Positions 51,812 to 60,825 of a DNA stretch of 64,000 bases are shown here, in pieces. This stretch comes from CAWCHZ01 sp963795555. GTDB taxonomy: Bacteria > Actinomycetota > Thermoleophilia > Solirubrobacterales > Solirubrobacteraceae. The translations under genes and the position numbers were made by a program. The stretch covers positions 2,108,001-2,172,000 of the forward strand of contig CAWCHZ010000002.1 of NCBI GenBank assembly GCA_963795555.1, in the 5' to 3' direction. The notes below the pieces were generated by a model. That model saw nothing but the letters and a program-made list of their open reading frames with translations, made no database searches and was not told the DNA's origin. Each line of letters starts with the position of its first letter. Position 1 is the stretch's first letter.

Positions 51812-53506
51812 ATGCGCTTGCCCGACGAAGTTCTGACGAAGATGTCGCAGAGACCGCAACGCCGGGAGCGCCCTGCTCCGCGGCGCGAGGTGCCTGTGCC
51901 GGGTCAACGCCGCGACGCTGCGGCGCCGGGACAGCGGCGCGACGCTGCGGCGCCGGGACAGCGGCGCGACGCTGCGGCGCCGGGACAGCGGCAGGAGGGC
52001 CCTGGGCCGAGCGGTCGGCGCCCCGCCCTCGCCGAGGTTCCGCCGCTACCGCTGCCCGAGCAGGATGTCCGGCGCAAGCGCCCGCCGGCGCTCTCGCTGG
52101 TGCTGCGACTGGAGACGGCGCGCAAGCTCGCCCGTGTCTGCTCGCTGATGGCGCTCGATGGCGCCGGGGTGTTCCTCGCCATCTTCACCGCACTGGTGCT
52201 CAAGTCCTCGGTCCTGACCGGGGAGCTGGACCTGCGCGGATCCTTCGGCGGGACGAAGGGCATCGTGGCCTTCGCGGTGCTGCTGACCGCGCTGCTGTTC
52301 GCCCGCTCGGGGCTCTATGCCGATCGCGCGCGCCGGCCCGGCCTGGCGCGGATCGTCGCCTCCCTGTTCCAGGTGACGATCGTCGCCCTGCTGTTCGCGG
52401 TCGTCAACGGCGAGCGCTTCTCGTCCTACTACATCTTCTACGGCTCGCTGTTCTTCGCCGTTGCCTACGTCGGATCGTTGCGCTACCTCTACGAGCAGGC
52501 CACCGGGGCGATCCTGCGCGCGGCCGGCTACCGCCGGCGCACGCTGCTGGTCGGCTCGGGCGACCACATCGAGGCAGTCGCTCATGCGCTCGCCGCCAGC
52601 GGCCCGCACGCCTTCCAGACCGTCGGCTACGTCTCGCTGACGCCCCGTCCGGAGAATGGGCTCGTATCGCTGGGGCAGATCGATGATCTCCCGGCGATCC
52701 TCGAGCGCCACCGCATCGACGAGGTGATAATCGCCGACCCGGACTTCCCCCAGGACCGTGGCGTCGAGCTCGTCGACCAGTGTCACCAGCGCGGCGTGGC
52801 GGTGCAGGTCGCGCCATCGACGATGGAGCTGCTGATCCACCGCGCGGAGTTCGTGCCCGGACAGTCGGTGCCGCTGTTCGAGCTCAAGCCGCCCGTCTTC
52901 GACGGGATCGACTTCGCCCTCAAGCGGGCCTTCGACGTCGTCGGCGCGCTGCTGCTGCTGGTCCTGCTCAGCCCGCTGCTGCTGGCGATCGCGCTGGCGG
53001 TCGCGCTGTCCTCGCGCGGCCCGGTGCTCTACCGCTCGACGCGCCCGGGGATCGGCGGGTTGCCCTTCTCGTGTCTGAAGTTCCGCACGATGCAGATCGA
53101 CGCCGAGCACGTCCAGCCGGGGCTCGAGCCGCTCAACGAGGCCAGTGGCGCGCTCTTCAAGATCCGCCAGGACCCCCGCCTGACGCCGGTCGGGCGGCTG
53201 CTGCGCCGCTTCTCGCTCGACGAGCTGCCCCAGCTGCTCAACGTGCTGCGCGGCGAGATGTCGCTGGTCGGCCCGCGCCCGCTGCCGATGCGCGACTTCG
53301 AGCACCTCGAGGACTGGCACAAGAAGCGCTACCTCGTGCTGCCCGGGATCACCGGGCTCTGGCAGGTGTCCGGGCGCGCGGAGCTGGACTTCGACGACCT
53401 CGTACGGCTGGACTTCCTGTACCTGGAGCGTTGGTCGGTCTTCCTCGACCTGACGATCCTGCTCAAGACGATTCCGGCCGTGCTGTCGCGCCGCGGCGCG
53501 TTCTAG
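51812..53506 (+). CDS. Polyprenyl-phosphate sugar phosphotransferase (WcaJ/EpsE type)
   Basis: About 564 residues. Four N-terminal TMs, a CoA-binding-like domain (TLLVGSGDHIEAVAHAL), and the C-terminal bacterial sugar transferase domain: KRAFDVVGALLLL, RPGIGGLPFSCLKFRTMQ, FSLDELPQLLNVLRG and LVGPRPLPMRDF. Starts glycan assembly by moving a sugar-1-phosphate to undecaprenyl phosphate. The N-terminal cytosolic tail has three to four nine-residue units PGQRRDAAA from a 27-bp repeat (51901-51992). The start is uncertain: ATG 51725, 51812 or 51842 are all in frame before the repeat. Confidence 0.88.
   Translation: MRLPDEVLTKMSQRPQRRERPAPRREVPVPGQRRDAAAPGQRRDAAAPGQRRDAAAPGQRQEGPGPSGRRPALAEVPPLPLPEQDVRRKRPPALSLVLRLETARKLARVCSLMALDGAGVFLAIFTALVLKSSVLTGELDLRGSFGGTKGIVAFAVLLTALLFARSGLYADRARRPGLARIVASLFQVTIVALLFAVVNGERFSSYYIFYGSLFFAVAYVGSLRYLYEQATGAILRAAGYRRRTLLVGSGDHIEAVAHALAASGPHAFQTVGYVSLTPRPENGLVSLGQIDDLPAILERHRIDEVIIADPDFPQDRGVELVDQCHQRGVAVQVAPSTMELLIHRAEFVPGQSVPLFELKPPVFDGIDFALKRAFDVVGALLLLVLLSPLLLAIALAVALSSRGPVLYRSTRPGIGGLPFSCLKFRTMQIDAEHVQPGLEPLNEASGALFKIRQDPRLTPVGRLLRRFSLDELPQLLNVLRGEMSLVGPRPLPMRDFEHLEDWHKKRYLVLPGITGLWQVSGRAELDFDDLVRLDFLYLERWSVFLDLTILLKTIPAVLSRRGAF
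51901..51992 (+). repeat. 27-bp tandem repeat, three-plus copies, in phosphotransferase 5' end
   Basis: Three full 27-bp copies and a partial fourth; the second and third are identical. Each copy encodes PGQRRDAAA and keeps frame. Lies in the N-terminal tail before the first TM segment. Confidence 0.92.
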
Positions 53507-53507
53507 C

Positions 53508-54461
53508 TCACCAGGGCCACCGGCCGGCCGCCTCCAGCCCCGCGCGCAGCTCCGCGCCGGTTGCCTGAGTCGCGCGGCGGGCGCCCTCGCGCAACGCCTT
53601 CAAAGGCGCCTCGGCGGGCAGCTGGCGCCAGCCGGCGGCGATGCTGCGCGAGGCGGCGGCGATCGCGCCCAGGCCGTCCTCGTCGAGGAAGGCGGCGAAG
53701 TCCCGCGGACGTCCACCCTGCGCGCCGAGACCGGGCACCAGCAGCGGCGCCCACGGCAGCGCCGCGCGCAGCGCCGGCGCATCCTGCGGATGCGTCAGGC
53801 CGGTGACCGCGCCGATATCCGCGTAGCCGAGCGCGCCACGCCGCCGCTCGCCGAGGCGGGTGACGATCGCGGCGACCCGCTCGAAGACGCGGGGTGTCCC
53901 GTCCGTCGCGACGCGCAGCTCCTGCAGCTCGCCAGCCCCCGGGTTGCTGGTCCGCACGAGCACGAAGAGCCCCTTGCCGAGGCGGCTCGCCACCTCCAGC
54001 GCCGGCTCCAGCGTGTCCGAGCCGAGGTAGGGGTTGACGGTCAGCGCGTCGGAGTCGTGCACGGGCAGCTCCCGGCCGCCGATGCTGACGCGCCCGAGTG
54101 CGGCGGCAACATAGGCGGTCATCGTGCTGCCGATGTCGGCGCGCTTGGCGTCCTCGATGACAATCAGCCCGGCGGCGCGGGCGTGGGCGATCAGCTCCTC
54201 GAGCGCCGCCAGCCCCGCCGAGCCGAGCTGCTCGAAGAACGCCGACTGCGGCTTGACGGCCGGGACCAGGTCGGCGACCCCGTCGACGATCGCGCGGCAG
54301 GCTGCGCCGGCCGCCCGCGCGGCGCCGCCGAGGTCGTCAACCCCGTCGAGTAGCGCTGGCGGCAGGCTGTCGAGCGCCGGGTCCAAGCCGACGACGAGAT
54401 GGCTGCGCGTCGCCTGCATCCGGCCGATCAGCCGGTCGCCGAAGTGCTGGGAGCTCGCCAC
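53508..54461 (-). CDS. pyrF: Orotidine 5'-phosphate decarboxylase (type 2)
   Basis: 317 residues. Makes UMP from OMP. HLVVGLDPAL, VPAVKPQSAFFEQ, and the active-site DAKRADIGSTMTAY typical of the long PyrF type 2 of actinobacteria. The last segment carries the phosphate-binding region VPGLGAQGG. It lies within the glycan locus on the opposite strand, one base from the phosphotransferase stop. Start GTG 54461. Confidence 0.92.
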   Translation of the reverse strand: MASSQHFGDRLIGRMQATRSHLVVGLDPALDSLPPALLDGVDDLGGAARAAGAACRAIVDGVADLVPAVKPQSAFFEQLGSAGLAALEELIAHARAAGLIVIEDAKRADIGSTMTAYVAAALGRVSIGGRELPVHDSDALTVNPYLGSDTLEPALEVASRLGKGLFVLVRTSNPGAGELQELRVATDGTPRVFERVAAIVTRLGERRRGALGYADIGAVTGLTHPQDAPALRAALPWAPLLVPGLGAQGGRPRDFAAFLDEDGLGAIAAASRSIAAGWRQLPAEAPLKALREGARRATQATGAELRAGLEAAGRWPW

Positions 54462-54480
54462 GGTCGGGCGCCAGTCTAAG

Positions 54481-55125
54481 GTGCGCGCTGCCGTGCGCGA
54501 CTACTACGAGCAGCTCTGGGCCTCACTGCCGGCCGAGCTCGAGCCGGGCGTCGACTTCGCGGCGCGCCGGGCATTCCTGCTCGCCAACGTGCGCGCCGGC
54601 CAGACGGTGCTGGACCTCGGTTGTGGCGAGGGCGCGTTCAGCGGCGTGCTGGCGGCCGCCGGCGCGCTGCCGATCGGCGTCGACGTGGCGGACGCCGCGC
54701 TCGGACGGGCGCGCGGCCGCCACCCCGGGCTCGAGTTCCGCCTCGCGCCCTACGATGGCCCGCTGCCGCTCGATGACGCCAGCTGCGATGCCGTCTGGGC
54801 CTCCGAGGTGATCGAGCACGTCGCCGACACGGCGCGCTGGCTGTCGGAGGTTCGTCGGGTCCTGCGCAGCGGTGGCGTGCTGCTCGTCACGACGCCCTGG
54901 CACGGTCGTGCGACGGGCCTGGCGATCCTGCTCGGCGGCTTCGAGCGGCGCTTCGACCCGCGCGGGGATCACCTGCGCTTCTACTCGCGGCGCGCGCTCG
55001 CCGAGCTGCTGGGCGACTTCGGCTTCGAGGATGTCGAGCTGTCGGCGACGGGGCCGCCGCTGCTTCGCCGGACCCTGCTGGCGCGCGCGCGGCGGGCGGG
55101 ATTGGTGGGGAGCGCGGCGCGGTGA
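54481..55125 (+). CDS. SAM-dependent methyltransferase (class I)
   Basis: 214 residues. SAM motif I VLDLGCGEGAFSGVLA, motif II GVDVADAAL, then PLDDASCDAVWASEVIEHV and LRSGGVLLVTTPWHG. A UbiE/Methyltransf_11-type fold. In a glycan locus it may methylate a sugar or lipid. GTG 54481 starts the gene (VRAAVRDYYEQLW), only 19 bp from the divergent pyrF start. Its stop overlaps the next start (GTGA). Confidence 0.85.
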   Translation: MRAAVRDYYEQLWASLPAELEPGVDFAARRAFLLANVRAGQTVLDLGCGEGAFSGVLAAAGALPIGVDVADAALGRARGRHPGLEFRLAPYDGPLPLDDASCDAVWASEVIEHVADTARWLSEVRRVLRSGGVLLVTTPWHGRATGLAILLGGFERRFDPRGDHLRFYSRRALAELLGDFGFEDVELSATGPPLLRRTLLARARRAGLVGSAAR

Positions 55126-56747
55126 GCGTCGGCGGGAGCGCCGCGAGAGTCGGCACGCACACCGGCGCGTCGGCCGACATCCGCCCTGGCGGGGAGGAAC
55201 GCCAGGGCGGCGAGCGCGACATCGTGATCGCCCTGGCCGCGATCGTCGCGGCCGGGGCCGCGCTGCGCTTCGCGACGCTTGGCACGCAGAGCTTCTGGTA
55301 CGACGAGGCGGTCACCGTCGGGCTGCTGCACAAGGGGCTCGGCGCGATGCTGCGTGCCCTCCCGCACAGCGAGTCAACGCCGCCGCTCTACTACCTGCTC
55401 GCCTGGGTCTGGGCGCGGGTCTTCGGCTTCGGCGAGGTCGGCCTGCGCTCGCTGTCGGCGCTGCTGGGCGTCGCGACGATCCCCGTCGCCTATCTCACCG
55501 GCGCGCGCCTGCTGGAGCGGCGCGCGGGTCTGATCGTCGCGCTGCTGGCGGCGACCAGCCCGCTGCTCCTCTGGTTCTCACAGGAGGCGCGCTCCTATGC
55601 GCTGCTCGTGCTGCTATGCGCCGGCTCGCTGGCGCTGCTGCCCGCGGCGATGGCTGGGCGCCACCGCGCGCTGGCCTGGTGGTCGATCGTCTCGGTGCTG
55701 GCGCTTGCGACCCACTACTTCGCGGCGTTCGTCGTCGCGCCGGAGGCGCTGTGGCTGCTGGTGGCGTGGCGCGGGCGCCGCGGATGGCGCGCTCCGCTGC
55801 TCGCCGTGGCATTCGTCGTCGTGGTCGCCGCGGCGCTCGTGCCGCTGGCGCTGGCCCAGCGCAACACCGGCCATGCCGCCCAGATCGCCGCCTCCGCGCC
55901 CCTGTCGACCCGGCTCGAGCAGGTCCCCAAGCAGTACGTCATCGGCTTCCACACCGCCGCCGATCGGGTGCTCGCGCCGTTCGAGCTCGTGATCGCGCTG
56001 CTCGCGGTCGTCCTGTTGGTGCGCAACGGCGACCGCCGCGCGCGCAGGGGGGCGCTGATCGCCGGCTCGATCGGCCTGGTGGCGGTCGGCCTGGCGTTGG
56101 TGCTAGCGCTCGCCGGGCTCGACTACCTGACGACGCGCAACCTCGTCGAGGGCTGGCTGCCGTTCGCAATCGTGGTCGGCGCCGGGCTGGTGCTGCCGTG
56201 GGTGGCGCGTCGCCGCGGCGAGGGCGCGCTCGCACGCCGAACTGAGGGTAGGCTCGCGGTCCGCGCCGAGCGAGCGCTTGCGGCCGGCGGGGTCGCGGCG
56301 TTGGTGGCGGTCGGCCTGGTGGCGGTGATCGCCGTCGATCTGGATCCCGCCTACCAGCGCGACGACTGGCGTGGTGCTGCGCGTGCGCTGGGACAGGCGA
56401 GCGTTGCGCGGGCGATCGTCGTCACGCCTGATACCGCCAAGACCGCGCTGGCGCTCTACCGGCCGGGTGTCGTCCAGATGCCTGCAAGCGGGGCCAGGGT
56501 GCAGGAGATCGACATCGTCGCGATGGCCCAGCGCGACACGCCGGGCTCGGCCGCTGTCACGCCGCACCCCCCGACTGCGCCGGGGATCCCGGATTTCAAG
56601 CTCGTCGGCCGCGACTACGCGCGGATGTTCACGCTCCTGCGCTACCGGGCCGACGCCCCCGTGGCGGAGAGCCCGAGCTCCCTGGCCGGCTACAAGCTCG
56701 ACGGCGAGACGGTGATCGTGCTCAGCGAGCCGGCCGGGCGGCGATAG
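55122..56747 (+). CDS. GT39/PMT-like membrane glycosyltransferase
   Basis: 541 residues, 10-12 TM segments. The first extracellular loop carries the catalytic acidic pair GTQSFWYDEAVTVG, followed by HSESTPPLYYLLAWVW and the SQEARSYALLVLL region, the PMT_2 (GT39) pattern. Transfers a sugar from polyprenyl phosphate to a protein or glycan outside the membrane. Coupled to the methyltransferase by a four-base overlap. Its 3' end overlaps the convergent ligase gene by 26 bases. Confidence 0.85.
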   Translation: MSVGGSAARVGTHTGASADIRPGGEERQGGERDIVIALAAIVAAGAALRFATLGTQSFWYDEAVTVGLLHKGLGAMLRALPHSESTPPLYYLLAWVWARVFGFGEVGLRSLSALLGVATIPVAYLTGARLLERRAGLIVALLAATSPLLLWFSQEARSYALLVLLCAGSLALLPAAMAGRHRALAWWSIVSVLALATHYFAAFVVAPEALWLLVAWRGRRGWRAPLLAVAFVVVVAAALVPLALAQRNTGHAAQIAASAPLSTRLEQVPKQYVIGFHTAADRVLAPFELVIALLAVVLLVRNGDRRARRGALIAGSIGLVAVGLALVLALAGLDYLTTRNLVEGWLPFAIVVGAGLVLPWVARRRGEGALARRTEGRLAVRAERALAAGGVAALVAVGLVAVIAVDLDPAYQRDDWRGAARALGQASVARAIVVTPDTAKTALALYRPGVVQMPASGARVQEIDIVAMAQRDTPGSAAVTPHPPTAPGIPDFKLVGRDYARMFTLLRYRADAPVAESPSSLAGYKLDGETVIVLSEPAGRR

Positions 56748-59082
56748 CCGCCTGCGCCCGGCGGATCGCAAGAAACTGGGCGATCGGGGCGCGCCCGTTG
56801 GGGTCGAGGTAGAGCTCAGCGCGGACCGCGGGCAGCGCCAGGCGCGGCTTGCCCAGCACGTTGAGCTCGTAGTCGGCGAGGTGCTGCCAGGTCTCGGGGT
56901 TGGCGGGCTGCAGCCGGATAGCGCGCTCGAGCGTGACGCGCGCGCCCTGAGAGTTGCCGCTCGCCTCCTGCGCGCTGGCGAGCGTGTAGAGCGCCTGCAC
57001 CGACAGCGGGTCGAGCGAGACGCCGTGCTGGGCGTCTCGGAGCGCCTTGGTGGGGTTGGTCGTAACGGCCGCAAGGGCCGCGTCGCTGGCGTTGGAGGAG
57101 CGCAGTGGCTGCCAGATCGCCCAGGCCGCGACCAGCGCGAGGACGACGATCGCCGCTCCGGCGGCCTGACGGGCGCGGGCTTCGTCGAGGCGGATCCGCC
57201 GCCCGCCCAGCCGGATGCGTCCACCGGCCGGCCCTAGGCTCAACCACGTGGGCAGGGACTGGCGCCGGCGCGAGCGCCGGCGCTCGAACTCCTGGATCGG
57301 CGAGTAGGCGCGCGTCGGCGCCTCGATCGGGGAGGCTGTCGCGCACGGTTCCTGATCGGCCGGTGCTCCCTGTTCCGGTACGGCCGCCCCTGCCCGCGCG
57401 CCCCAGCCCAACGGTTCATCCGCTCCCAACGGTTCGTCCGCTCCCAACGGTCCACCCGCGCCCAACGGCCCCCGTGCCGCCACCCAGCCGGCGCAGACCA
57501 GACCGAGCACGGCGGTCCCGGGGACGAACCAAGTCCAGTCGATCGCCGAGTGCACCCCGAACACAACCGCGATCGCCGTGAGCGTCACCAGGCCGATGCG
57601 CTCGGGCGTGAACGGTTGCCCGCGAGCGCGGTGGCGTAGGCCGATCGCACGCGCGGCCGCCAGCAGCCACGCGCCGAGCAGCAATGCGCTGATCGCGATG
57701 CCGATCGCGCCCAGATCCGCGAGCGTCTGGAAGACATAGCCGTGGGCGTGGGCGATCGTGTCGGAGTCGCTGCGCACGCGGTCGCGCGCGACCGCGTAGC
57801 CACCGGCGCCGGCGCCGAGCAGCGGCCGCTGATCGAAGATGCGCAGCCCGTCGCGCCAGTAGCGGGCGCGCACGCTGGCGGCCGCGGTGAGGCGGTTGGG
57901 CGAGTTGGAGGGCAGCGCCGCGTTGGGGTTGGTGAGGTTGTTCCAGGTGTTGGAGAGGTGGCCCGAGATGCCGCCGCTCGAGAGGGCAAGTGCCGCGAGG
58001 ATCGCCACCGGCGTCAGGCCCAGCGCGGCCAGCAGCACGATCCCGACGCGCCGGCGCAGGACGGGGCGAAGGGGGTGGGCGTCGGCGCGGTAGCTGATCG
58101 CCAGGCCGATCAGGTAGAGCGCGATGACGAGCACGATCAGCGCGAAGCCGAGCTCGTGGCCGGCGTGCGTGCGCAGGTCCAGCGGCGCCTGATCCTGCGA
58201 CAGGCCATCCTGCCTGAAGGCCCACTCCGTCACGGCGACGGCCGGCAGCGCGCTCGTCGCGATCAGCAGGGCGGCGCGCAGGCGCAGCGGCACGATCGCC
58301 AGCCAGATCGCCACGCCGACCGCCGCGGCGAGGATCGACCCGCGTGAGTAGGAGAGCATCAGCGTCACGATCAGCACGCTCAGCGCTGGGAAGGCGAGCG
58401 CGCGCCAGAGGCCCGAGCCCTCGCGCCGGGTCCCCAGCCACAGGCTCGCGAGGACGCCGAAGGCGGCCATCAATCCAACGGCGTTCCAATAGCCGAACGG
58501 CTGGCGCAGCCGCGACGCCGTGTCGGCCGCGTCGAGGCTGGCGGGGAAGACCTTGGTGGCGAGCCCGTAGCCGCAGACCACGACGCAGGCGAGCAGGACG
58601 CCGCCGAGCAGCGCCCGCCAGCGCCCGGGCGCCAGGCGCGCGAGCGCAACCGCGCCGCCGAACGCGGCCAGATAGGCGATCGTGCGATTGGCCTCGATCC
58701 AGCTGCTGTCGGGCTGTACCGACCAGATCACCGACAGCAGCGTCCAGATTGCCAGCGCGGCCATCAGGGCAAGCGTCGTGCCGCCCCATGGGCGCGTGCT
58801 GCGCGGGGCGGCGACGATCGCGCCAGCGGCGAGCGCCGCGCCGCCAATCGTCAGCGCCATCTCGACGGGCGTCACGCGGCCCAGCTCGAGGCCGCCAACG
58901 GCGACGAAGCAGACCGCGGCCAGCGCCGCGGCGATCGCGACCGTCAACGCGCCGTCGGAGCCCAGCGCGCCCACAACGCGCGCGAGCGCCGGCGCGGACG
59001 GGCGGCGCAGCCGGCGCCGGGGAGCGCCGGGCAGGCCGGGCGGGCGCAGCCGCCGCTCAGCTTCGGCGGCGTGCGTGGACAC
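56722..59082 (-). CDS. O-antigen-ligase/polymerase-like membrane protein with TPR tail
   Basis: 786 residues. About twelve TM segments in the first 560 residues with the Wzy_C/WaaL signature around SYSRGSILAAA and RYWRDGLRIFDQRPLLGAGA. A soluble tail follows, with a final TM near residue 665 and TPR-like helices (SLDPLSVQALYTLASAQEAS; LQPANPETWQHLADYEL). Joins or polymerises lipid-linked glycan. Residues around 540 carry four GPLGAD-type units from an 18-bp repeat (57407-57475). Start GTG 59082 overlaps the previous gene by 26 bases. Confidence 0.83.
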   Translation of the reverse strand: MSTHAAEAERRLRPPGLPGAPRRRLRRPSAPALARVVGALGSDGALTVAIAAALAAVCFVAVGGLELGRVTPVEMALTIGGAALAAGAIVAAPRSTRPWGGTTLALMAALAIWTLLSVIWSVQPDSSWIEANRTIAYLAAFGGAVALARLAPGRWRALLGGVLLACVVVCGYGLATKVFPASLDAADTASRLRQPFGYWNAVGLMAAFGVLASLWLGTRREGSGLWRALAFPALSVLIVTLMLSYSRGSILAAAVGVAIWLAIVPLRLRAALLIATSALPAVAVTEWAFRQDGLSQDQAPLDLRTHAGHELGFALIVLVIALYLIGLAISYRADAHPLRPVLRRRVGIVLLAALGLTPVAILAALALSSGGISGHLSNTWNNLTNPNAALPSNSPNRLTAAASVRARYWRDGLRIFDQRPLLGAGAGGYAVARDRVRSDSDTIAHAHGYVFQTLADLGAIGIAISALLLGAWLLAAARAIGLRHRARGQPFTPERIGLVTLTAIAVVFGVHSAIDWTWFVPGTAVLGLVCAGWVAARGPLGAGGPLGADEPLGADEPLGWGARAGAAVPEQGAPADQEPCATASPIEAPTRAYSPIQEFERRRSRRRQSLPTWLSLGPAGGRIRLGGRRIRLDEARARQAAGAAIVVLALVAAWAIWQPLRSSNASDAALAAVTTNPTKALRDAQHGVSLDPLSVQALYTLASAQEASGNSQGARVTLERAIRLQPANPETWQHLADYELNVLGKPRLALPAVRAELYLDPNGRAPIAQFLAIRRAQAAIAARPAR
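57407..57475 (-). repeat. 18-bp tandem repeat, four copies, in ligase-like gene
   Basis: Four 18-bp copies (plus strand cccaacggttcatccgct and variants) encoding PLGADE/PLGAGG units in the linker between the membrane domain and the soluble tail. In frame. Confidence 0.88.
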
Positions 59083-59632
59083 GGTCGCGGATCGCCAGGA
59101 TGCCGTCGCGCAGCGGTCGCCGCCCGACCGTGCTCGCGAGCGCCAGCGTGGTCACGGCGATCAGCGCCAGCGCGATCAGCACGGGCGTTGGCAGGCGGCT
59201 GGCGACGTCGGCGGCCAGGCCGGTCTTGGTTGGGGTGGCGGCGCCGAGTGAAAGGTTCACCGGAGCGTTCCCCGCCTTTGTCGCGGCGTGCAGCGCCTCG
59301 AGGTCCTGCGGCGTCGCGTTGGCGAGCGGGTTGAGCGCGCTCGCCGCGGCGCCCGGGCCGCCGGGAGTGCCGCCGGTCGGGCTGCCCAGCGCGGCGCGCA
59401 GGACGTCCGCGCAATCGGAGTACTCCTGGATGTCGGCGGGCAGGTGGTTCAGGGCGGCGGCGAGCTGTTGCTTGGTGTACTTGCCGGGCGGGACGTAGTC
59501 GTTGCTGCAGACGTCGTGGATGATCGCGTCGGTCGAGCTGGCCAGCGCCAGCGCCGGGCTCAGGGCCGTGGCGAGGGCCATGGTTGCGGTGAGGGCCAGG
59601 GCGGTGGCGAGGAGCCGGGCGCGGCGCTTCAT
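59057..59632 (-). CDS. Exported membrane-anchored protein of unknown function
   Basis: 191 residues. Signal peptide (MKRRARLLATALALTATMAL), then an exported domain with VCSNDYVPPGKYTKQQLAAA and LPADIQEYSDCADVLRAAL, two cysteines likely paired, a Gly/Ala/Pro linker, one TM near the C-terminus (VLIALALIAVTTLALASTV) and a short basic cytosolic tail. No family name known to me. Overlaps the upstream GT4 by four bases and the downstream ligase by 26, so it belongs to the glycan operon. Confidence 0.75.
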   Translation of the reverse strand: MKRRARLLATALALTATMALATALSPALALASSTDAIIHDVCSNDYVPPGKYTKQQLAAALNHLPADIQEYSDCADVLRAALGSPTGGTPGGPGAAASALNPLANATPQDLEALHAATKAGNAPVNLSLGAATPTKTGLAADVASRLPTPVLIALALIAVTTLALASTVGRRPLRDGILAIRDRVHARRRS

Positions 59633-60825
59633 CGCGACACCTTCGGGCCGCCGGGCCGGTGTCCTGCGCCGAAGGTCGCGGCTGGCGCGGCGGGTCCCGC
59701 CACCGCTGCGTCCGGATCGCCGCGCCCAACGCCGACGCTCGCGAGCGCCCCGGCGAATCCATCGACCCACGCCGTGAACGTGTAGGCGGCAACATCGGCA
59801 CGCGCGGCGTCGCCGAGGCGCATGCGCAGCTCGCGATCGTCGTGCAGACGGCGCAGCGCGGCGGCGAGCGCGTGCGCGTCGCCGGCGGGCACGACGAGCC
59901 CGTTGCGCTCATGGCGGATGAGGCCGCCCGCGACGGCCCCGACCGCGTCTGTCGCGATGATCGGCTTGCCCTGATTCATGGCCTCGTTGGCGACCAGGCT
60001 CCAGGTCTCGCGCACCGTGCGCGTCGCCACCGACGGTATGACCACAACGTCGCTGGCCGCGTAGAAGTTGCGCAGCCGCGCGGCCGGCTGGGGGCCGACC
60101 GCGACGACGCCGTCCCCGGATGGGGCCCCCTCCCCAACGAGCACCAGCGCCGCGGCCGTGCTGGCCAGGGCGTTCTGGCGCCATGCCTCCAGCAGCGTCG
60201 CGCCGCCCTTCTCCGGCGACCAGCGCCCGACGAACAGCGCCTGGAACGCCGCCCGGCGCTCGGCCATGACGTCGGCCTGCGCGACTGGCGCCCGCCAGAA
60301 GGCGCCGTCGACCGCCTGCGAGGCGACGTGGACGTTGCGAGCCCCTTTGCGCAGCAGATAGGCGCTGACGTGCGGACCGTAGGTGACGAGCGCGTCCGCG
60401 TGGCGGTAGAGGTGACGCAGCGGCAGGTAGCCGGCGATGCCCGCCAGCGAGCGGGGATGCGCCCAGATCGACGCCCACAGCAGGAAGGGCACGCCAGCTC
60501 GGCGCGCCCCGATGTAGGCGGCGGGCAGGGCAACGCGCCCACCGGTGCTGGCGATCACGGCGCGGTACTCGCCCGAGGCCGCGAGCGCGAGCACGTCGCG
60601 CTGGCGCACGCGCAGGTGCGGAAGCTGCGGCGCGGCCGCGCCGGGCAGGGCGTGCAGCGCGCGGCCGCCGACCAGCGCGAAGCGGACGTCCTCGCGCGCT
60701 GCCAGCAGCGCGAAGGGGGCGACGCGCTCGGGCGGAGCGTGGCCCGTGACGAAGAGGACGGGCTTCATCGGAGGAGCTTCATCGGACGGGCTCGTGGGCG
60801 GGGCCGCATGCCGGCCTGCGCTCAT
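59629..60825 (-). CDS. GT4-family glycosyltransferase
   Basis: 398 residues, GT-B fold. N-terminal VLFVTGHAPPERVAPFALL; donor-domain FVGRWSPEKGGATLLEAW, VLVGEGAPSGDG, and the EX7E-like AASDVVVIPSVAT...ETWSLVANEAMNQGKPI. Start at ATG 60825, which overlaps the previous stop (ATGA); ATG 60768 (MKPVLF) is the alternative and would remove a loosely conserved 19-residue leader. Confidence 0.85.
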   Translation of the reverse strand: MSAGRHAAPPTSPSDEAPPMKPVLFVTGHAPPERVAPFALLAAREDVRFALVGGRALHALPGAAAPQLPHLRVRQRDVLALAASGEYRAVIASTGGRVALPAAYIGARRAGVPFLLWASIWAHPRSLAGIAGYLPLRHLYRHADALVTYGPHVSAYLLRKGARNVHVASQAVDGAFWRAPVAQADVMAERRAAFQALFVGRWSPEKGGATLLEAWRQNALASTAAALVLVGEGAPSGDGVVAVGPQPAARLRNFYAASDVVVIPSVATRTVRETWSLVANEAMNQGKPIIATDAVGAVAGGLIRHERNGLVVPAGDAHALAAALRRLHDDRELRMRLGDAARADVAAYTFTAWVDGFAGALASVGVGRGDPDAAVAGPAAPAATFGAGHRPGGPKVSR

